64,000 nt of DNA from Pseudomonas fluorescens (GCF_001708445.1 NZ_CP015637.1:3411001-3475000); one strand, 5' to 3'; shown: positions 1 through 8,958, counted from the stretch's first letter. Notes: generated from the letters alone by a model not told the origin. A program made the numbers and translations.

Positions 1-986
1 AGGCCATGGCAGAGGACATCACATTCGTTTCCCAGGGCGGTGCCTACCAGGACGCCCAGAGCAAGGCGATTCTCGAGCCGGCCGCGAAAAAACTCGGCTT
101 GACGCTCAAGCAGGACAGTTCACCGAAGGCTTATCCGATCATCAAGACCCAGGTCGAGAGCGGCAAAGTCACCTGGGATGTGGTCGACCTGCCCACTGGT
201 GATTGCATCCGAGGCGAGGCCGAAGGCCTGTTCGAGAAGCTCGACCTGTCGCTGGTTCCCAACGCCGCGCAGATACCCGACAGCCTCAAGGACGACTACA
301 GCGTCGGCTACATCAGTTACTCCACGGTGCTGGCGTATCGCACGGACGCCTTCAAGGGCGACAACGTACCCAAGACCTGGGCCGATTTTTGGAACACCAA
401 GAAGTTTCCAGGCCAACGTTCCCTGCGCAACTTGCCGCGCCCGACCCTGGAAATCGCGTTGTTGGCAGACGGCGTGCCGGTGGACAAGCTCTACCCACTG
501 GACGTTGATCGCGCCTTCAAGAAGCTCGAACAGATCAAGCCCGACATTGCCACCTGGTGGACATCCGGCGGGCAGTCGGCGCAGCTGATCAGCGACGGTG
601 AAGTGGACATGATCCAGGCCTGGAATGGCCGCATCACCGCCGTGCAGGCCGCCGGGGCGCCGGTGGCCTTCGATTACAACCAGGGCGTGCTGGAAACCAA
701 CTCACTGTGCGTACTCAAGGGTTCCCCGCACAAGGTGGCGGCGATGAAGTTCGTCAACGAAGCCATCGATGCGCAGCTCCAGGCGGCACTGCCGATGATC
801 ATCGACTACGGCCCGTTGAATCCCGAGGCATTCAAGACCGGCGTGATCCCGGCCGAGCGTGAAGCCAAGCTGCCGTCCGCCCCCGAGAACATCTCCCGCC
901 AGGCCCTGCTCTCGGCGCAATGGTGGGCCTCGCAGGACGGGGTCAAGGCTGAAGAGCGCTGGCTGGCCTTCGTCCAGAAAAAATAA
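1..986 (+). CDS. ABC transporter periplasmic substrate-binding protein (5' truncated by window edge)
   Basis: Binding protein of a spermidine/putrescine (PotD/PotF)-type ABC importer, acting in the periplasm. The reading frame is open to base 1, and the visible start (AMAEDITFVSQGG) corresponds to the first residues after the signal peptide of the paralogue at 16170-17219 (AVAAEITFVSQGG). The true start and leader therefore lie left of the window. The family signature WWTSGGQSAQL and the C-terminal WWAS...W motif are present. It is followed by two permeases and, after an interposed dehydrogenase gene, by the ATPase. Linkage to GabD- and GabT-like enzymes suggests GABA, 5-aminovalerate or a polyamine as ligand; this is inference. 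Confidence 0.9.
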   Translation, partial: AMAEDITFVSQGGAYQDAQSKAILEPAAKKLGLTLKQDSSPKAYPIIKTQVESGKVTWDVVDLPTGDCIRGEAEGLFEKLDLSLVPNAAQIPDSLKDDYSVGYISYSTVLAYRTDAFKGDNVPKTWADFWNTKKFPGQRSLRNLPRPTLEIALLADGVPVDKLYPLDVDRAFKKLEQIKPDIATWWTSGGQSAQLISDGEVDMIQAWNGRITAVQAAGAPVAFDYNQGVLETNSLCVLKGSPHKVAAMKFVNEAIDAQLQAALPMIIDYGPLNPEAFKTGVIPAEREAKLPSAPENISRQALLSAQWWASQDGVKAEERWLAFVQKK

Positions 987-1308
987 CCGCCGATTGATGC
1001 TGCGCCGCGGGCCAGACGCCTCGGCGCAGGACATGCCGTCTGCCTCCCCGATTTCGACATAAAGCACTTCGGCACCGGCCAATTCCACCCGCTTCGTTCG
1101 TTGGCATCCCGGTACATTAGACCTGAGGGTCCCGCAGAGTGAGCTATGCAGACAACTCGCGCTCGCCCTACGTACCTGCCCACCATTGGGAGTTCCCTAC
1201 ATGACACTATCCGAGCACCGCACCTTGCAGTCCGTGAGGACGATTGCCGCCAGCACTGTCCGCCAGCGCTGGATTCCCTCCAGCCCCCTGCAGTGACGAG
1301 AGGTCTTT
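987..1308 (+). other. Intergenic gap with a GC hairpin and a possible leader ORF
   Basis: This 322-bp stretch separates the binding-protein gene from the permeases. Just after the stop codon, TGCGCCG (1001-1007) and CGGCGCA (1022-1028) can form a hairpin without a T-run. Such structures often sit behind binding-protein genes, where they stabilise the upstream message. A 31-codon ORF at 1201-1296 has a GGGAG ribosome-binding site and ends 12 bases before the permease start; it resembles nothing I recognise and may be chance. No other signal was seen. Confidence 0.4.
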
Positions 1309-2235
1309 ATGTCAAACGCCTATCTCGCCAAATCCATGCCCGACTCCAGCGACCAGCCCCAACCGCCGTTGAGCAGCGAACAGGCCCTGGCCCGCGAAGA
1401 GCGCAAGGAACACACCTCGATGCTGTTGCTACTCACCCCCGCGCTGGTGATAGTGGTGGTGCTGCTGATCATGCCCCTGTGCTGGCTGGCCTTGCAGTCG
1501 GTCCAGACCGAGGAAGGGTTTTCCCTGGCCAACTACGTCCGGATTTTCCAGGAAACCATCTACTGGGACACCTTCGCCCTGACCTTCAAGATCAGCTTCA
1601 TGGTGACCATCCTGTCGGTCGTGATGGGTTTCCCCATCGCCTACGCCGCCTCGCGCCTGCAGGGTCTCTGGGCCAACCTCATCCTGATCTGCGTGATCCT
1701 GCCGTTCTGGACCAGCGTATTGGTGCGTGCCTATGCCTGGCTGGTGCTGCTACAACGCCGCGGGCTGGTCAACCAGACGCTGATGGACCTGGGGATCATC
1801 GACCAGCCCCTGACACTGATGCACAACACCACCGGCACGGTGATCGGCACCCTGCACGTGATGTTGCCCTTCATGGTCCTGCCGCTGTATTCGGTGATGA
1901 AGAAGATTCCCCAGGACCTCATGCAAGCGTCGGAAAGCCTGGGCGCAAAACCCTTCTACACCTTCCGCCGCGTGTTCCTGCCAATGGCGGCGCCCGGGAT
2001 CATGGCCGGTTCGATCCTGGTCTTCGTCATTTGCCTGGGCTTCTTCATCACCCCTGAATTGCTCGGTGGCGGTCGCACGATCCTGGTGTCGATGCTGGTG
2101 CAACGCAATGTCGAGCTGTACCACGCCTGGGGCGCCGCCAGTGCGGTCGGCCTGGTGCTGCTGTTCGTGGTGTTCCTGATTTTCTGGGGCATCAATCGCT
2201 TCATTCCCATCGAACGCATTCTGGGAGCTCGCTAA
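1309..2235 (+). CDS. ABC transporter permease, PotB/PotH type
   Basis: Inner-membrane subunit (308 aa) of the polyamine/amine-type importer. It has a charged cytoplasmic N-terminus (about residues 1-40), then about six hydrophobic segments starting near residue 44. The permease EAA loop that docks to the ATPase is visible in the last third (ASESLGAKPFYTFRRVFLPM, followed by APG). An AGAGGT-like ribosome-binding site lies 7-12 bases before the ATG. The next permease begins directly after this stop codon, so the pair is one translation unit. A long ORF in another frame (1146-2057) is a shadow of this gene. Confidence 0.93.
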   Translation: MSNAYLAKSMPDSSDQPQPPLSSEQALAREERKEHTSMLLLLTPALVIVVVLLIMPLCWLALQSVQTEEGFSLANYVRIFQETIYWDTFALTFKISFMVTILSVVMGFPIAYAASRLQGLWANLILICVILPFWTSVLVRAYAWLVLLQRRGLVNQTLMDLGIIDQPLTLMHNTTGTVIGTLHVMLPFMVLPLYSVMKKIPQDLMQASESLGAKPFYTFRRVFLPMAAPGIMAGSILVFVICLGFFITPELLGGGRTILVSMLVQRNVELYHAWGAASAVGLVLLFVVFLIFWGINRFIPIERILGAR

Positions 2236-3030
2236 ATGAACCTGCTTGCCAACCTGCGTCACCTGCGCCTGTCCCACGTGCTGTTCACCGTGGTGGTCGC
2301 GGCGATCCTGCTGTACCTGATCATCCCGGTGTTGATCGTGGTGCCCATGTCGTTCTCCGAAGCACGCTTCCTGCAGTTCCCGCCCAAACAATGGTCTTTC
2401 CATTGGTACGAGGCGTTCTTCAACAGTGTGGAGTGGATGTCAGCGGCACGGGTCAGCCTGATCACGGCATTCTTCACCATGGCAATCAGCCTGCCGATCG
2501 GCATGGCGGCCGCCTACGCCATCAACAACTCGAGCCTGAAGGTGGTGCGTACGTTGCAGATCATTCTGCTGCTGCCGATGATGGTGCCGATCATCCTGAT
2601 CGCCGCCGGCGTGTTCTTCGTGTATGCCCGGGTCGGCCTGATCAGCACGCTGACCGGGCTGGTGCTGGCGCACATTATGCTCGCCCTGCCCTATGTGATC
2701 ATCGCGCTGCTGGCCGGCCTGCGTAATTTCGACATGTCGCAGGAAATGGTGGCACGCAGCCTGGGCATGAACCGCTTCCGCGCGTTCATGGCCGTGACCC
2801 TGCCGCAGATCAAGCCGAGCGTGGTGTCGGCCACGCTGTTCGCCTTCATCACCTCGCTGGATGAAACCGTGGTGGCCTTGTTCATCTCCGGTGGCGACAA
2901 CCAGACGCTGACCAAGCGCATGTTCACGGCGCTGCGCGACGAGATCGACCCGACCATTGCCGCAATCAGTTCGATCCTGATCCTGGCCTCCCTGATCCTG
3001 GTGCTGATCGCCGGGCGCAACAAGCACTGA
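2236..3030 (+). CDS. ABC transporter permease, PotC/PotI type
   Basis: Second inner-membrane subunit (264 aa) of the importer, forming a heterodimer with the preceding permease. It has about six hydrophobic segments, and the EAA loop reads ARSLGMNRFRAFMAVTLPQI. The LFAFITSLDETVVALFISG stretch is typical of PotC/PotI-like proteins. The start codon immediately abuts the upstream stop codon, indicating translational coupling. A large inverted repeat 12 bases after the stop probably ends or attenuates this transcript before the dehydrogenase gene. Confidence 0.93.
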   Translation: MNLLANLRHLRLSHVLFTVVVAAILLYLIIPVLIVVPMSFSEARFLQFPPKQWSFHWYEAFFNSVEWMSAARVSLITAFFTMAISLPIGMAAAYAINNSSLKVVRTLQIILLLPMMVPIILIAAGVFFVYARVGLISTLTGLVLAHIMLALPYVIIALLAGLRNFDMSQEMVARSLGMNRFRAFMAVTLPQIKPSVVSATLFAFITSLDETVVALFISGGDNQTLTKRMFTALRDEIDPTIAAISSILILASLILVLIAGRNKH

Positions 3031-3041
3031 TCCTTCCTCAA

Positions 3042-3120
3042 AAACGCCTTTGCCCGCGTGGGCGGTGTGCTGGACATCATCAATGTCCGCGCGGCACCGC
3101 CCACGCGGGCAAAGGCGTTT
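3042..3120 (+). repeat. Perfect 26-bp inverted repeat with nested hairpin
   Basis: The arms at 3042-3067 and 3095-3120 are exact reverse complements over 26 bases. Inside the 27-base loop a second inverted repeat, GGACAT (3072-3077) and ATGTCC (3083-3088), forms a smaller hairpin. No long T-run follows, although TTT and GCTTTGTT occur shortly after. It lies between the permease gene and the dehydrogenase gene. It could be an intrinsic terminator or attenuator, a transcript stabiliser, or a REP-like repeat. The function is inferred. Confidence 0.7.
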
Positions 3121-3300
3121 CCGGGGCTTTGTTCCTTACCCGCCGATCACACGACCCAGGCAATTTCCAGCCCCAGCACAGCCTGCCGTCACGCGCCTCA
3201 TTTCAGCATCTATCACCCGTGCGCAGGCGTATCTCGGCATCGGCCACTGGACGGGGCTTTTTACAATGGGCCCATCGTTCGCACCCTCAAGGCCCTGATC

Positions 3301-4761
3301 ATGTTGAAAAACCAACTGCGTGACCCTTCCCTGCTTGTCGAACGCGCCTACGTCAACGGCGCCTGGATCGAGGCCGATGACGGCGCGACGATCGACGTGA
3401 CCAACCCCACCGATGGCAGCGTGATTGCCCGGGTGCCGGCGTTGCAGGCCGCTGAAACCCGCCGCGCGATCGAGGCCTCGCGAGCGCGCTTCGTCGCCTG
3501 GCGCGAAGTGCCTGCTGCTGAACGCGCGCGCTATCTGGAGGTGTGGTTTGGCCTGATCATGGAAAACCAGGAAGACCTGGCGCTGATCATGACCACCGAA
3601 CAAGGTAAACCGCTGACCGAGTCCCGTGGCGAAATCGCCTACGGCGCCAGTTTCGTCAAGTGGTTCGCTGAAGAAGCCCGGCGAGTTTATGGCGACACGA
3701 TCCCTTCGCCTGCCGCCGACCGGCGCATTCTGGTGCTCAAGCAGCCGATTGGCGTCGTCGCGGCCATCACCCCCTGGAACTTCCCGAACGCGATGATCAC
3801 CCGCAAATGCGCCCCCGCCCTGGCGGCCGGTTGCACGGTATTGGTCAAGCCGTCGGAGATGACCCCGCTGTCGGCCCTGGCACTGGCGGTACTGGCTGAG
3901 CGCGCGGGCATCCCGGCCGGCGTGTTCAACGTCCTGACCGGCCTGCCTGCCGGGGTCGGCGGCGAGATGACCGCCAACCCCGATGTGCGCAAACTGTCGT
4001 TCACCGGTTCCACCCGGATCGGTCAGTTGCTGATGAGCCAGTGCGCCGCCACCATCAAGCGCCTGAGCCTGGAACTGGGCGGCAACGCGCCGTTCATTGT
4101 CTTTGACGACGCCGACCTTGACCTGGCCATCGCCGGCGTCATGCAAAGCAAATTCCGCAATGCCGGCCAGACCTGCGTGTGCGCCAACCGCATCCTGGTG
4201 CAGGACGGCATCTACGATCGTTTCGCCGAACGCCTGTGCGCTGCCGTTGCCGAGTTGAAAGTCGGCAACGGCCTGCAAAGCGGTGTCACCATCGGACCAC
4301 TGATCAACGCCGCCGCCGTGGACAAGGTGGCACGGCACATCAACGACGCCCTGGAGAAAGGCGCGAGCATCGCCATCGGCGGCGTACCTCAAGGCGAGGG
4401 GCTGTATGTGCAGCCGACCGTGCTGCGCGACGCCAACGCCGACATGCTGCTGGCCACGGAAGAAACCTTCGGCCCGGTCGCTCCACTTTTCCGTTTCAAG
4501 GATGAGGCCGAGGCACTGACCCTGGCCAATGCCACGCCCTACGGCCTCGGCGCGTACTACTTCACCCAGGACATGCGCCGCGCCTGGCGTATGGGCGAAC
4601 GCCTGGAGTTCGGCATGGTCGGGCTCAACACCGGGATCATTTCCATGGAGGTGGCGCCCTTCGGTGGCATGAAGCAATCGGGCACCGGCCGCGAAGGTTC
4701 CAAGTATGGCCTGGACGAGTTTCTCGAGGTAAAGGCCTGGCACATCGGCGGCCTGGACTGA
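3301..4761 (+). CDS. gabD: NAD(P)-dependent succinate-semialdehyde dehydrogenase, GabD family
   Basis: Aldehyde dehydrogenase of 486 aa, likely oxidising succinate or glutarate semialdehyde to the diacid after transamination of GABA or 5-aminovalerate. Family marks are ITPWNFPNAMITRK, the catalytic glutamate in LELGGNAPF, the nucleophilic cysteine in NAGQTCVCANR, and the C-terminal EVAPFGGMKQSG. The ATG at 3301 (MLKNQL) is preferred: an in-frame ATG at 3058 would put the large inverted repeat inside the coding region and add 81 residues foreign to the family. The gene sits unusually between the permeases and the ATPase of one importer. A second GabD-like gene is at 23209-24678, so the symbol denotes family, not proven substrate. 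Confidence 0.88.
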   Translation: MLKNQLRDPSLLVERAYVNGAWIEADDGATIDVTNPTDGSVIARVPALQAAETRRAIEASRARFVAWREVPAAERARYLEVWFGLIMENQEDLALIMTTEQGKPLTESRGEIAYGASFVKWFAEEARRVYGDTIPSPAADRRILVLKQPIGVVAAITPWNFPNAMITRKCAPALAAGCTVLVKPSEMTPLSALALAVLAERAGIPAGVFNVLTGLPAGVGGEMTANPDVRKLSFTGSTRIGQLLMSQCAATIKRLSLELGGNAPFIVFDDADLDLAIAGVMQSKFRNAGQTCVCANRILVQDGIYDRFAERLCAAVAELKVGNGLQSGVTIGPLINAAAVDKVARHINDALEKGASIAIGGVPQGEGLYVQPTVLRDANADMLLATEETFGPVAPLFRFKDEAEALTLANATPYGLGAYYFTQDMRRAWRMGERLEFGMVGLNTGIISMEVAPFGGMKQSGTGREGSKYGLDEFLEVKAWHIGGLD

Positions 4762-4920
4762 TTGAGGCGGGCATAAAGCAGCCTGTGGTCCCCCACTCGC
4801 ACCGGACAGCAGATCATGTTGGTCCGGCCCCCCAAAACGGCACGAACCAGGCCCATGCCTGTGTTCAGATAACCAGCAGGCTTATCGGGCAATCCCTGGT
4901 TCTACAGAGGACGACGCTTC

Positions 4921-6009
4921 ATGAATTTCACTGAAGGTTTTGAATCGGTCAGCGTTAACAAGGTGTGCAAGCACTACGGCAACCTCAAGGCTTTGAACAA
5001 CGTGGACCTCAAGGTCGAAGCCGGGGAATTCATGTCATTGCTGGGCCCGTCCGGTTCAGGCAAAACCACCTTGTTGAGCATTCTGGGTGGTTTTATCAGG
5101 GTCAGTTCCGGCAGCATTTTATTCGGCGAACGCGACGTCACTCTGATGCCGCCGCACAAACGCGAAATCGGCGTGGTATTTCAGAACTACGCGCTGTTCC
5201 CGCACATGACTGTCGGCGAAAACGTGGCCTTTCCACTGCGTGCCCGTGGCGAAAGCGCCAGCAAAAGCCGCGACCGGGTCAAGAGCGCCCTGGCAACCGT
5301 GGAACTGACGGGCTACGAAGACCGCAACATCGCGGCGCTGTCTGGCGGGCAGCGCCAGCGCGTGGCCCTGGCCCGCGCCATCGTCTTCGAACCCAAGCTG
5401 ATCCTGATGGATGAGCCCCTGTCGGCCCTGGACAAGCAACTGCGCGAAATCATGCAGATCGAGCTGCGAGCCCTGCACAAGCGCCTGGGCGCCACCATGA
5501 TCTACGTGACCCACGATCAGCGCGAAGCCCTGACCATGAGCGACCGTATCGCAATCATGCGCGGCGGCCAGCTGGTACAGGTCGACACACCGCGCCGCCT
5601 GCACGATCACCCGGCCGACGATTTCGTCGCCAGCTTCATCGGCGAGAGCACCCTGGTGCCGCTGCAACGCAGTGCGGACAACGGCTTGACCCTGGGCAGC
5701 ACAGCACTGCGCACCACCCGTCCGGTGCCGGCATCGGGCGATGTATTCCTGGCCCTGCAATCGGAAAAACTGCTGCTGGACAACAACAGCTCGGGGCCGG
5801 AATGGAACCGTCTGCGTGGCCGCGTGGCAGACATCGTTTTCCAGGGCGAAAGCCTGAAGGTGTTCGTCGACCTCGAAGGTGGGCCAACGGTCAGCCTGCG
5901 CCAACCCAGCCATCACGAAGGCAACCTCAGCCTGCCGCCCATCGGCGCCCCCATGATGATGCGCCTGCATCCGGAAGACACCATCGTCGTGCCACGCGCC
6001 GGGGTTTGA
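4921..6009 (+). CDS. ABC transporter ATP-binding protein, PotA/PotG type
   Basis: Cytoplasmic ATPase (362 aa) of the importer encoded from base 1. Walker A is GPSGSGKTT, the signature is LSGGQRQRVALARA, and Walker B is LILMDEPLSALD followed by the H-loop TMIYVTHDQ. A C-terminal TOBE-like regulatory domain covers about residues 240-362. It lies 160 bases behind the dehydrogenase gene, so transporter and catabolic genes alternate in one direction. No other ATPase for the two permeases is seen in the window. Confidence 0.93.
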   Translation: MNFTEGFESVSVNKVCKHYGNLKALNNVDLKVEAGEFMSLLGPSGSGKTTLLSILGGFIRVSSGSILFGERDVTLMPPHKREIGVVFQNYALFPHMTVGENVAFPLRARGESASKSRDRVKSALATVELTGYEDRNIAALSGGQRQRVALARAIVFEPKLILMDEPLSALDKQLREIMQIELRALHKRLGATMIYVTHDQREALTMSDRIAIMRGGQLVQVDTPRRLHDHPADDFVASFIGESTLVPLQRSADNGLTLGSTALRTTRPVPASGDVFLALQSEKLLLDNNSSGPEWNRLRGRVADIVFQGESLKVFVDLEGGPTVSLRQPSHHEGNLSLPPIGAPMMMRLHPEDTIVVPRAGV

Positions 6010-6271
6010 TTCAGCCAGAACCTATCGGCTCATGGCAGCACGGTTTGCCGGCGTCAACCATTCAAGGTCCCGCCGACAAATCGCACGGCCATGGGCCGAT
6101 GTCGTTTCTGACGCAAACGATACCCTGCGCCCTGCGCAGCGAAATATTTCGTCACACCCCTGCAAAACAGTCGATCACAGCGCGCGGCACCCCAAGTTCA
6201 GCGCTTGTGGTTCCGGGCAATCCTTATCCTGATGACATCACCCGCCACCTTCGGCGTTCACGGAGATCGAG

Positions 6272-7558
6272 ATGAATTCTGCACTGACTGAAAACCAACG
6301 CCTGCTGGCCCTGCGCGAACAGCATGTACCGCGTGGTATCGCCACCGCCCACCCGGTGGTCGCGGCGCGCGCGCAGGGCGCCGAACTGTGGGATGTCGAT
6401 GGCAAGCGTTACCTGGACTTTGTCGGCGGCATCGGCGTGCTCAACGTCGGCCATAACCATCCGAAGGTGGTCGAGGCGGTGCGTCGGCAGGTCGGCGAGA
6501 TCTCCCATGCCAGCTTCCAGGTGGTGGCCTACGAAAACTACATTCAGGTCGCCGCGCGCCTGAACAAACTGATCGGCGGCGACGCCCACTACAAAAGCGT
6601 GCTGTTCACGTCCGGTGCCGAAGCCGTCGAAAACGCGGTGAAGATCGCCCGTGGCTACACCAATCGCACCGCGGTTATTTCCTTCCGCGGTGGCTTCCAC
6701 GGCCGTACCCTGCTGGGCGTGACCCTGACCGGCATGAGCCAGCCCTACAAGCAGAACTTCGGCCCCTTCCCCGCCGAGATCTATCACGCCACCTACCCCA
6801 ACGCCTATCGCGGCGTCAGCAGCGATGATGCGCTGGCCGAGCTGGACGAGCTGTTCGCCACCGACGTGGCGCCGGACCGTGTCGCCGCGATCATCATCGA
6901 ACCGGTCCAGGGCGATGGCGGCTTCCTTGCGGCACCCAAAGAATTCCTGCAAGCCCTGCGCGCCCGCTGCACCCAGCACGGCATCGTGCTGATCCTCGAT
7001 GAGATCCAGGCGGGCTTCGGCCGTACCGGCACGATGTTCGGCTTCCAGCATGCCGACATCCAGCCCGACCTGGTGACCGTCGCCAAGAGCCTGGCCGGCG
7101 GCATGCCATTGTCGGGCGTGGTCGGTCGCGCCGAGATCATGGACGCACCGACGCCGGGCGGCCTGGGCGGCACCTATGGTGGCAACGCAGTAGCTTGTGC
7201 TGCGGCACTGGCCGTGCTGGACCTGTTCGAAGAGCAGGATCTGCTGGCACAGGGCGAGACACTGGCAGCCCAACTGCATGACGGGTTGCTGGCCTTGCAG
7301 AAACGTTACCCGAGAATCGGTGACGTGCGCGGCCTGGGCTTCATGCAGGCGATCGAAATGATCGCCGACGATGCCGCCCGTAGCCCCGATGCAGCACTGG
7401 CGCAAAAGGTCATCGATGAAGCCCGAAACGCCGGTTTGCTGGTGATCAAGTGCGGTGTACATCGCAACGTAGTGCGTTTCCTCGCGCCGCTGGTGACCAC
7501 TCCAGAGCAAGTGGCAGAAGCCTTGCAGATGCTCGACAAAGCGTTGGCCGCCTGCTGA
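6272..7558 (+). CDS. gabT: 4-aminobutyrate aminotransferase, GabT family
   Basis: PLP-dependent class III omega-aminotransferase of 428 aa, expected to move the terminal amino group of GABA (or 5-aminovalerate) to 2-oxoglutarate. It shows the SGAEAVENAVKIAR phosphate-binding region, the aspartate in LILDEIQAGFGRTG, and the PLP lysine in TVAKSLAGGMPLSG. A GGAGAT ribosome-binding site precedes the ATG. With the GabD-like dehydrogenase upstream it forms the usual two-step route from an omega-amino acid to a dicarboxylate, fed by the neighbouring importer. Confidence 0.88.
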   Translation: MNSALTENQRLLALREQHVPRGIATAHPVVAARAQGAELWDVDGKRYLDFVGGIGVLNVGHNHPKVVEAVRRQVGEISHASFQVVAYENYIQVAARLNKLIGGDAHYKSVLFTSGAEAVENAVKIARGYTNRTAVISFRGGFHGRTLLGVTLTGMSQPYKQNFGPFPAEIYHATYPNAYRGVSSDDALAELDELFATDVAPDRVAAIIIEPVQGDGGFLAAPKEFLQALRARCTQHGIVLILDEIQAGFGRTGTMFGFQHADIQPDLVTVAKSLAGGMPLSGVVGRAEIMDAPTPGGLGGTYGGNAVACAAALAVLDLFEEQDLLAQGETLAAQLHDGLLALQKRYPRIGDVRGLGFMQAIEMIADDAARSPDAALAQKVIDEARNAGLLVIKCGVHRNVVRFLAPLVTTPEQVAEALQMLDKALAAC

Positions 7559-7578
7559 GTGCAGTAACGGTAACACCC

Positions 7579-7607
7579 GGCCCGACCTGTCCCGGCAGTG
7601 TCGGGCC
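7579..7607 (+). terminator. Hairpin after the aminotransferase gene
   Basis: GGCCCGAC at 7579-7586 pairs with GTCGGGCC at 7600-7607 around a 13-base loop, 20 bases after the stop codon. There is no T-run, so it may be a processing or stabilising stem rather than a full intrinsic terminator. Confidence 0.4.
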
Positions 7608-7655
7608 CTGGGCTGAATCATGATGGAACCGGCATGGCCTACTCAGGAGCAAGTC

Positions 7656-8342
7656 ATGAGAGTCACCCAATACAAGGCGTTGGGCTTGTCATTCAGCACG
7701 TTGGTTGACCGCGAACGGGGCATCCTCGAAGGCCTGCGACCGCTGGCAGTGCAAAGTGAATCCAGCGCCAGTGATGCGCAGCTACTCAGTACTTACCGAC
7801 AGGTGGCGCAAGAGCTTGCCAGCCGTGCACCGCAGATCAGCGCAGCGGCTTTCCACGGCCAGCTCTACCATCGTGTGGCGCAACATTTGCAAACCATTCC
7901 GGGCTGGGATGAAAGTGTGGCATTCAGTAGCTCTTCATCCTGGTGGCCGATTTTCGAAGACGCCCCCGGTGCCCTCCAGTACCTGGGCAAGTTCTACCGT
8001 TTGATACTGATTGCCCCACCCCAGGGTATCGATGTACTTGCCCTGGCCCGTCGCTTGCCGGTCGAATTCGATGCGATCATTGAACCCAGCGACGAGGATT
8101 GGCACAACAGCCTGGAGAGCGAGTTGCATCGCCTGGGGCTGGAGCGATCGGAACTGTTACCGGTGCGCAGCACGGAAAGCGATGACCCGTGGAACGAGCG
8201 GGTGGATTTTCCGGTTTGCACACTACGGCGCGGCCATGACCAGCCGTGGAACCATTCGCCTCAGGCAATGGACGGCAAGCGCTGTGAATACGCCAGCCTC
8301 GCTGACTTGGCCCATGCCCATCAAAAGGCATTGCACACCTGA
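7656..8342 (+). CDS. HAD-like protein with a degenerate active site
   Basis: Protein of 228 aa aligning end to end with the type II haloacid-dehalogenase-like enzyme at 11028-11732. KALGLSFSTLVDRERGIL matches KALTFDVVGTLIDFEAGIL, and the region FYRLILIAPP matches FKLVATTNS. The nucleophilic aspartate of motif I (D12 in the other protein) is serine here. The motif III lysine (FEKPDPQFF) is also lost, the aligned stretch being EPSDEDWHN. It should therefore lack normal HAD hydrolase activity and may have a regulatory or binding role. An AGGAG site 7 bases upstream supports the ATG at 7656 rather than 7620. It lies between gabT and an Lrp-type regulator. Confidence 0.65.
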   Translation: MRVTQYKALGLSFSTLVDRERGILEGLRPLAVQSESSASDAQLLSTYRQVAQELASRAPQISAAAFHGQLYHRVAQHLQTIPGWDESVAFSSSSSWWPIFEDAPGALQYLGKFYRLILIAPPQGIDVLALARRLPVEFDAIIEPSDEDWHNSLESELHRLGLERSELLPVRSTESDDPWNERVDFPVCTLRRGHDQPWNHSPQAMDGKRCEYASLADLAHAHQKALHT

Positions 8343-8380
8343 GTACGACGGCCCTGATTTGACATTGCGAGGACTGATCA

Positions 8381-8872
8381 ATGGACGCTGCAACCAAGCT
8401 CGACCGTATCGACATCAACATCCTGGTCCAATTGCAGAAGGACGGGCGCATGACCAACGTCAGCCTCGCCGAAGCCGTTGGACTGTCGCCCAGCCCTTGC
8501 CTGCAACGTGTCAAACGCCTGGAGGCCGCCGGGTACATCAGCGGCTATGAAGCCCACGTCAATCTGGCCAAGTTCGCCAACTCGGTGACCGTGTTCACCG
8601 AAATGACCCTCTCGGATCACAAGCGTGCCGACTTCGTGAAGTTCGAATCGAGCATCCGCAACATCGACGAAGTGCTCGAGTGCCACTTGATCAGCGGCGG
8701 CTACGACTACCTGGTGCGCTTCCTGTGCAGCAGCATCCAGCACTATCAGGAGCTGATGGAATCGATCCTCGACAAGGAAATCGGCATCGAGAAGTACTTC
8801 AGCTACATCGTGATCAAATCGCCGGTGGTCAAGAGCACCGTGCCGTTGCGCAGCCTGGTTCGGGCGGTCTAA
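8381..8872 (+). CDS. Lrp/AsnC-family transcriptional regulator
   Basis: DNA-binding regulator of 163 aa. The N-terminal helix-turn-helix spans about residues 8-50 (LDRIDINILVQLQKDGR, SLAEAVGLSPSPCLQRVKRL). The ligand-binding RAM domain follows (about residues 65-150), with the ISGGYDYLVRF core. A GCGAGGA ribosome-binding site precedes the ATG. Placed last in the transporter/gab run, it probably senses an amino or keto acid of this pathway and controls these genes; this is inferred from position. The closest named relatives are BkdR/PutR-like Lrp proteins. Confidence 0.88.
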   Translation: MDAATKLDRIDINILVQLQKDGRMTNVSLAEAVGLSPSPCLQRVKRLEAAGYISGYEAHVNLAKFANSVTVFTEMTLSDHKRADFVKFESSIRNIDEVLECHLISGGYDYLVRFLCSSIQHYQELMESILDKEIGIEKYFSYIVIKSPVVKSTVPLRSLVRAV

Positions 8873-8928
8873 AAAAAACCTGCAGCGGTGCGGCTGGCCG
8901 TACCGTTGGCCAGCGCGCCGCTGCAGGT
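8871..8928 (-). terminator. Rho-independent terminator between convergent genes
   Basis: The arms ACCTGCAGCGG (8878-8888) and CCGCTGCAGGT (8918-8928) enclose a second stem, GCTGGCC (8893-8899) with GGCCAGC (8908-8914). On the minus strand the stem is followed by a T-run (the A-run at 8871-8878). It therefore ends transcription of the minus-strand bicupin operon and separates it from the Lrp gene. Confidence 0.8.
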
Positions 8929-8958
8929 CGGATGGATCCTGCCGGCCCTTTGCCGAAC

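Noticed and set aside
1201..1296. 31-codon leader ORF before the permease gene
   Set aside because: It has a reasonable ribosome-binding site but no recognisable sequence; mentioned only in the gap entry because chance cannot be excluded.
1146..2057. 303-codon plus-strand ORF
   Set aside because: It overlaps the permease gene in another frame, is rich in Arg/Pro/His and has no family features; a shadow of high-GC coding sequence.
3136..4743. 535-codon minus-strand ORF
   Set aside because: Exactly antisense to the GabD-like gene, low-complexity Gly/Gln/His composition and no motifs.
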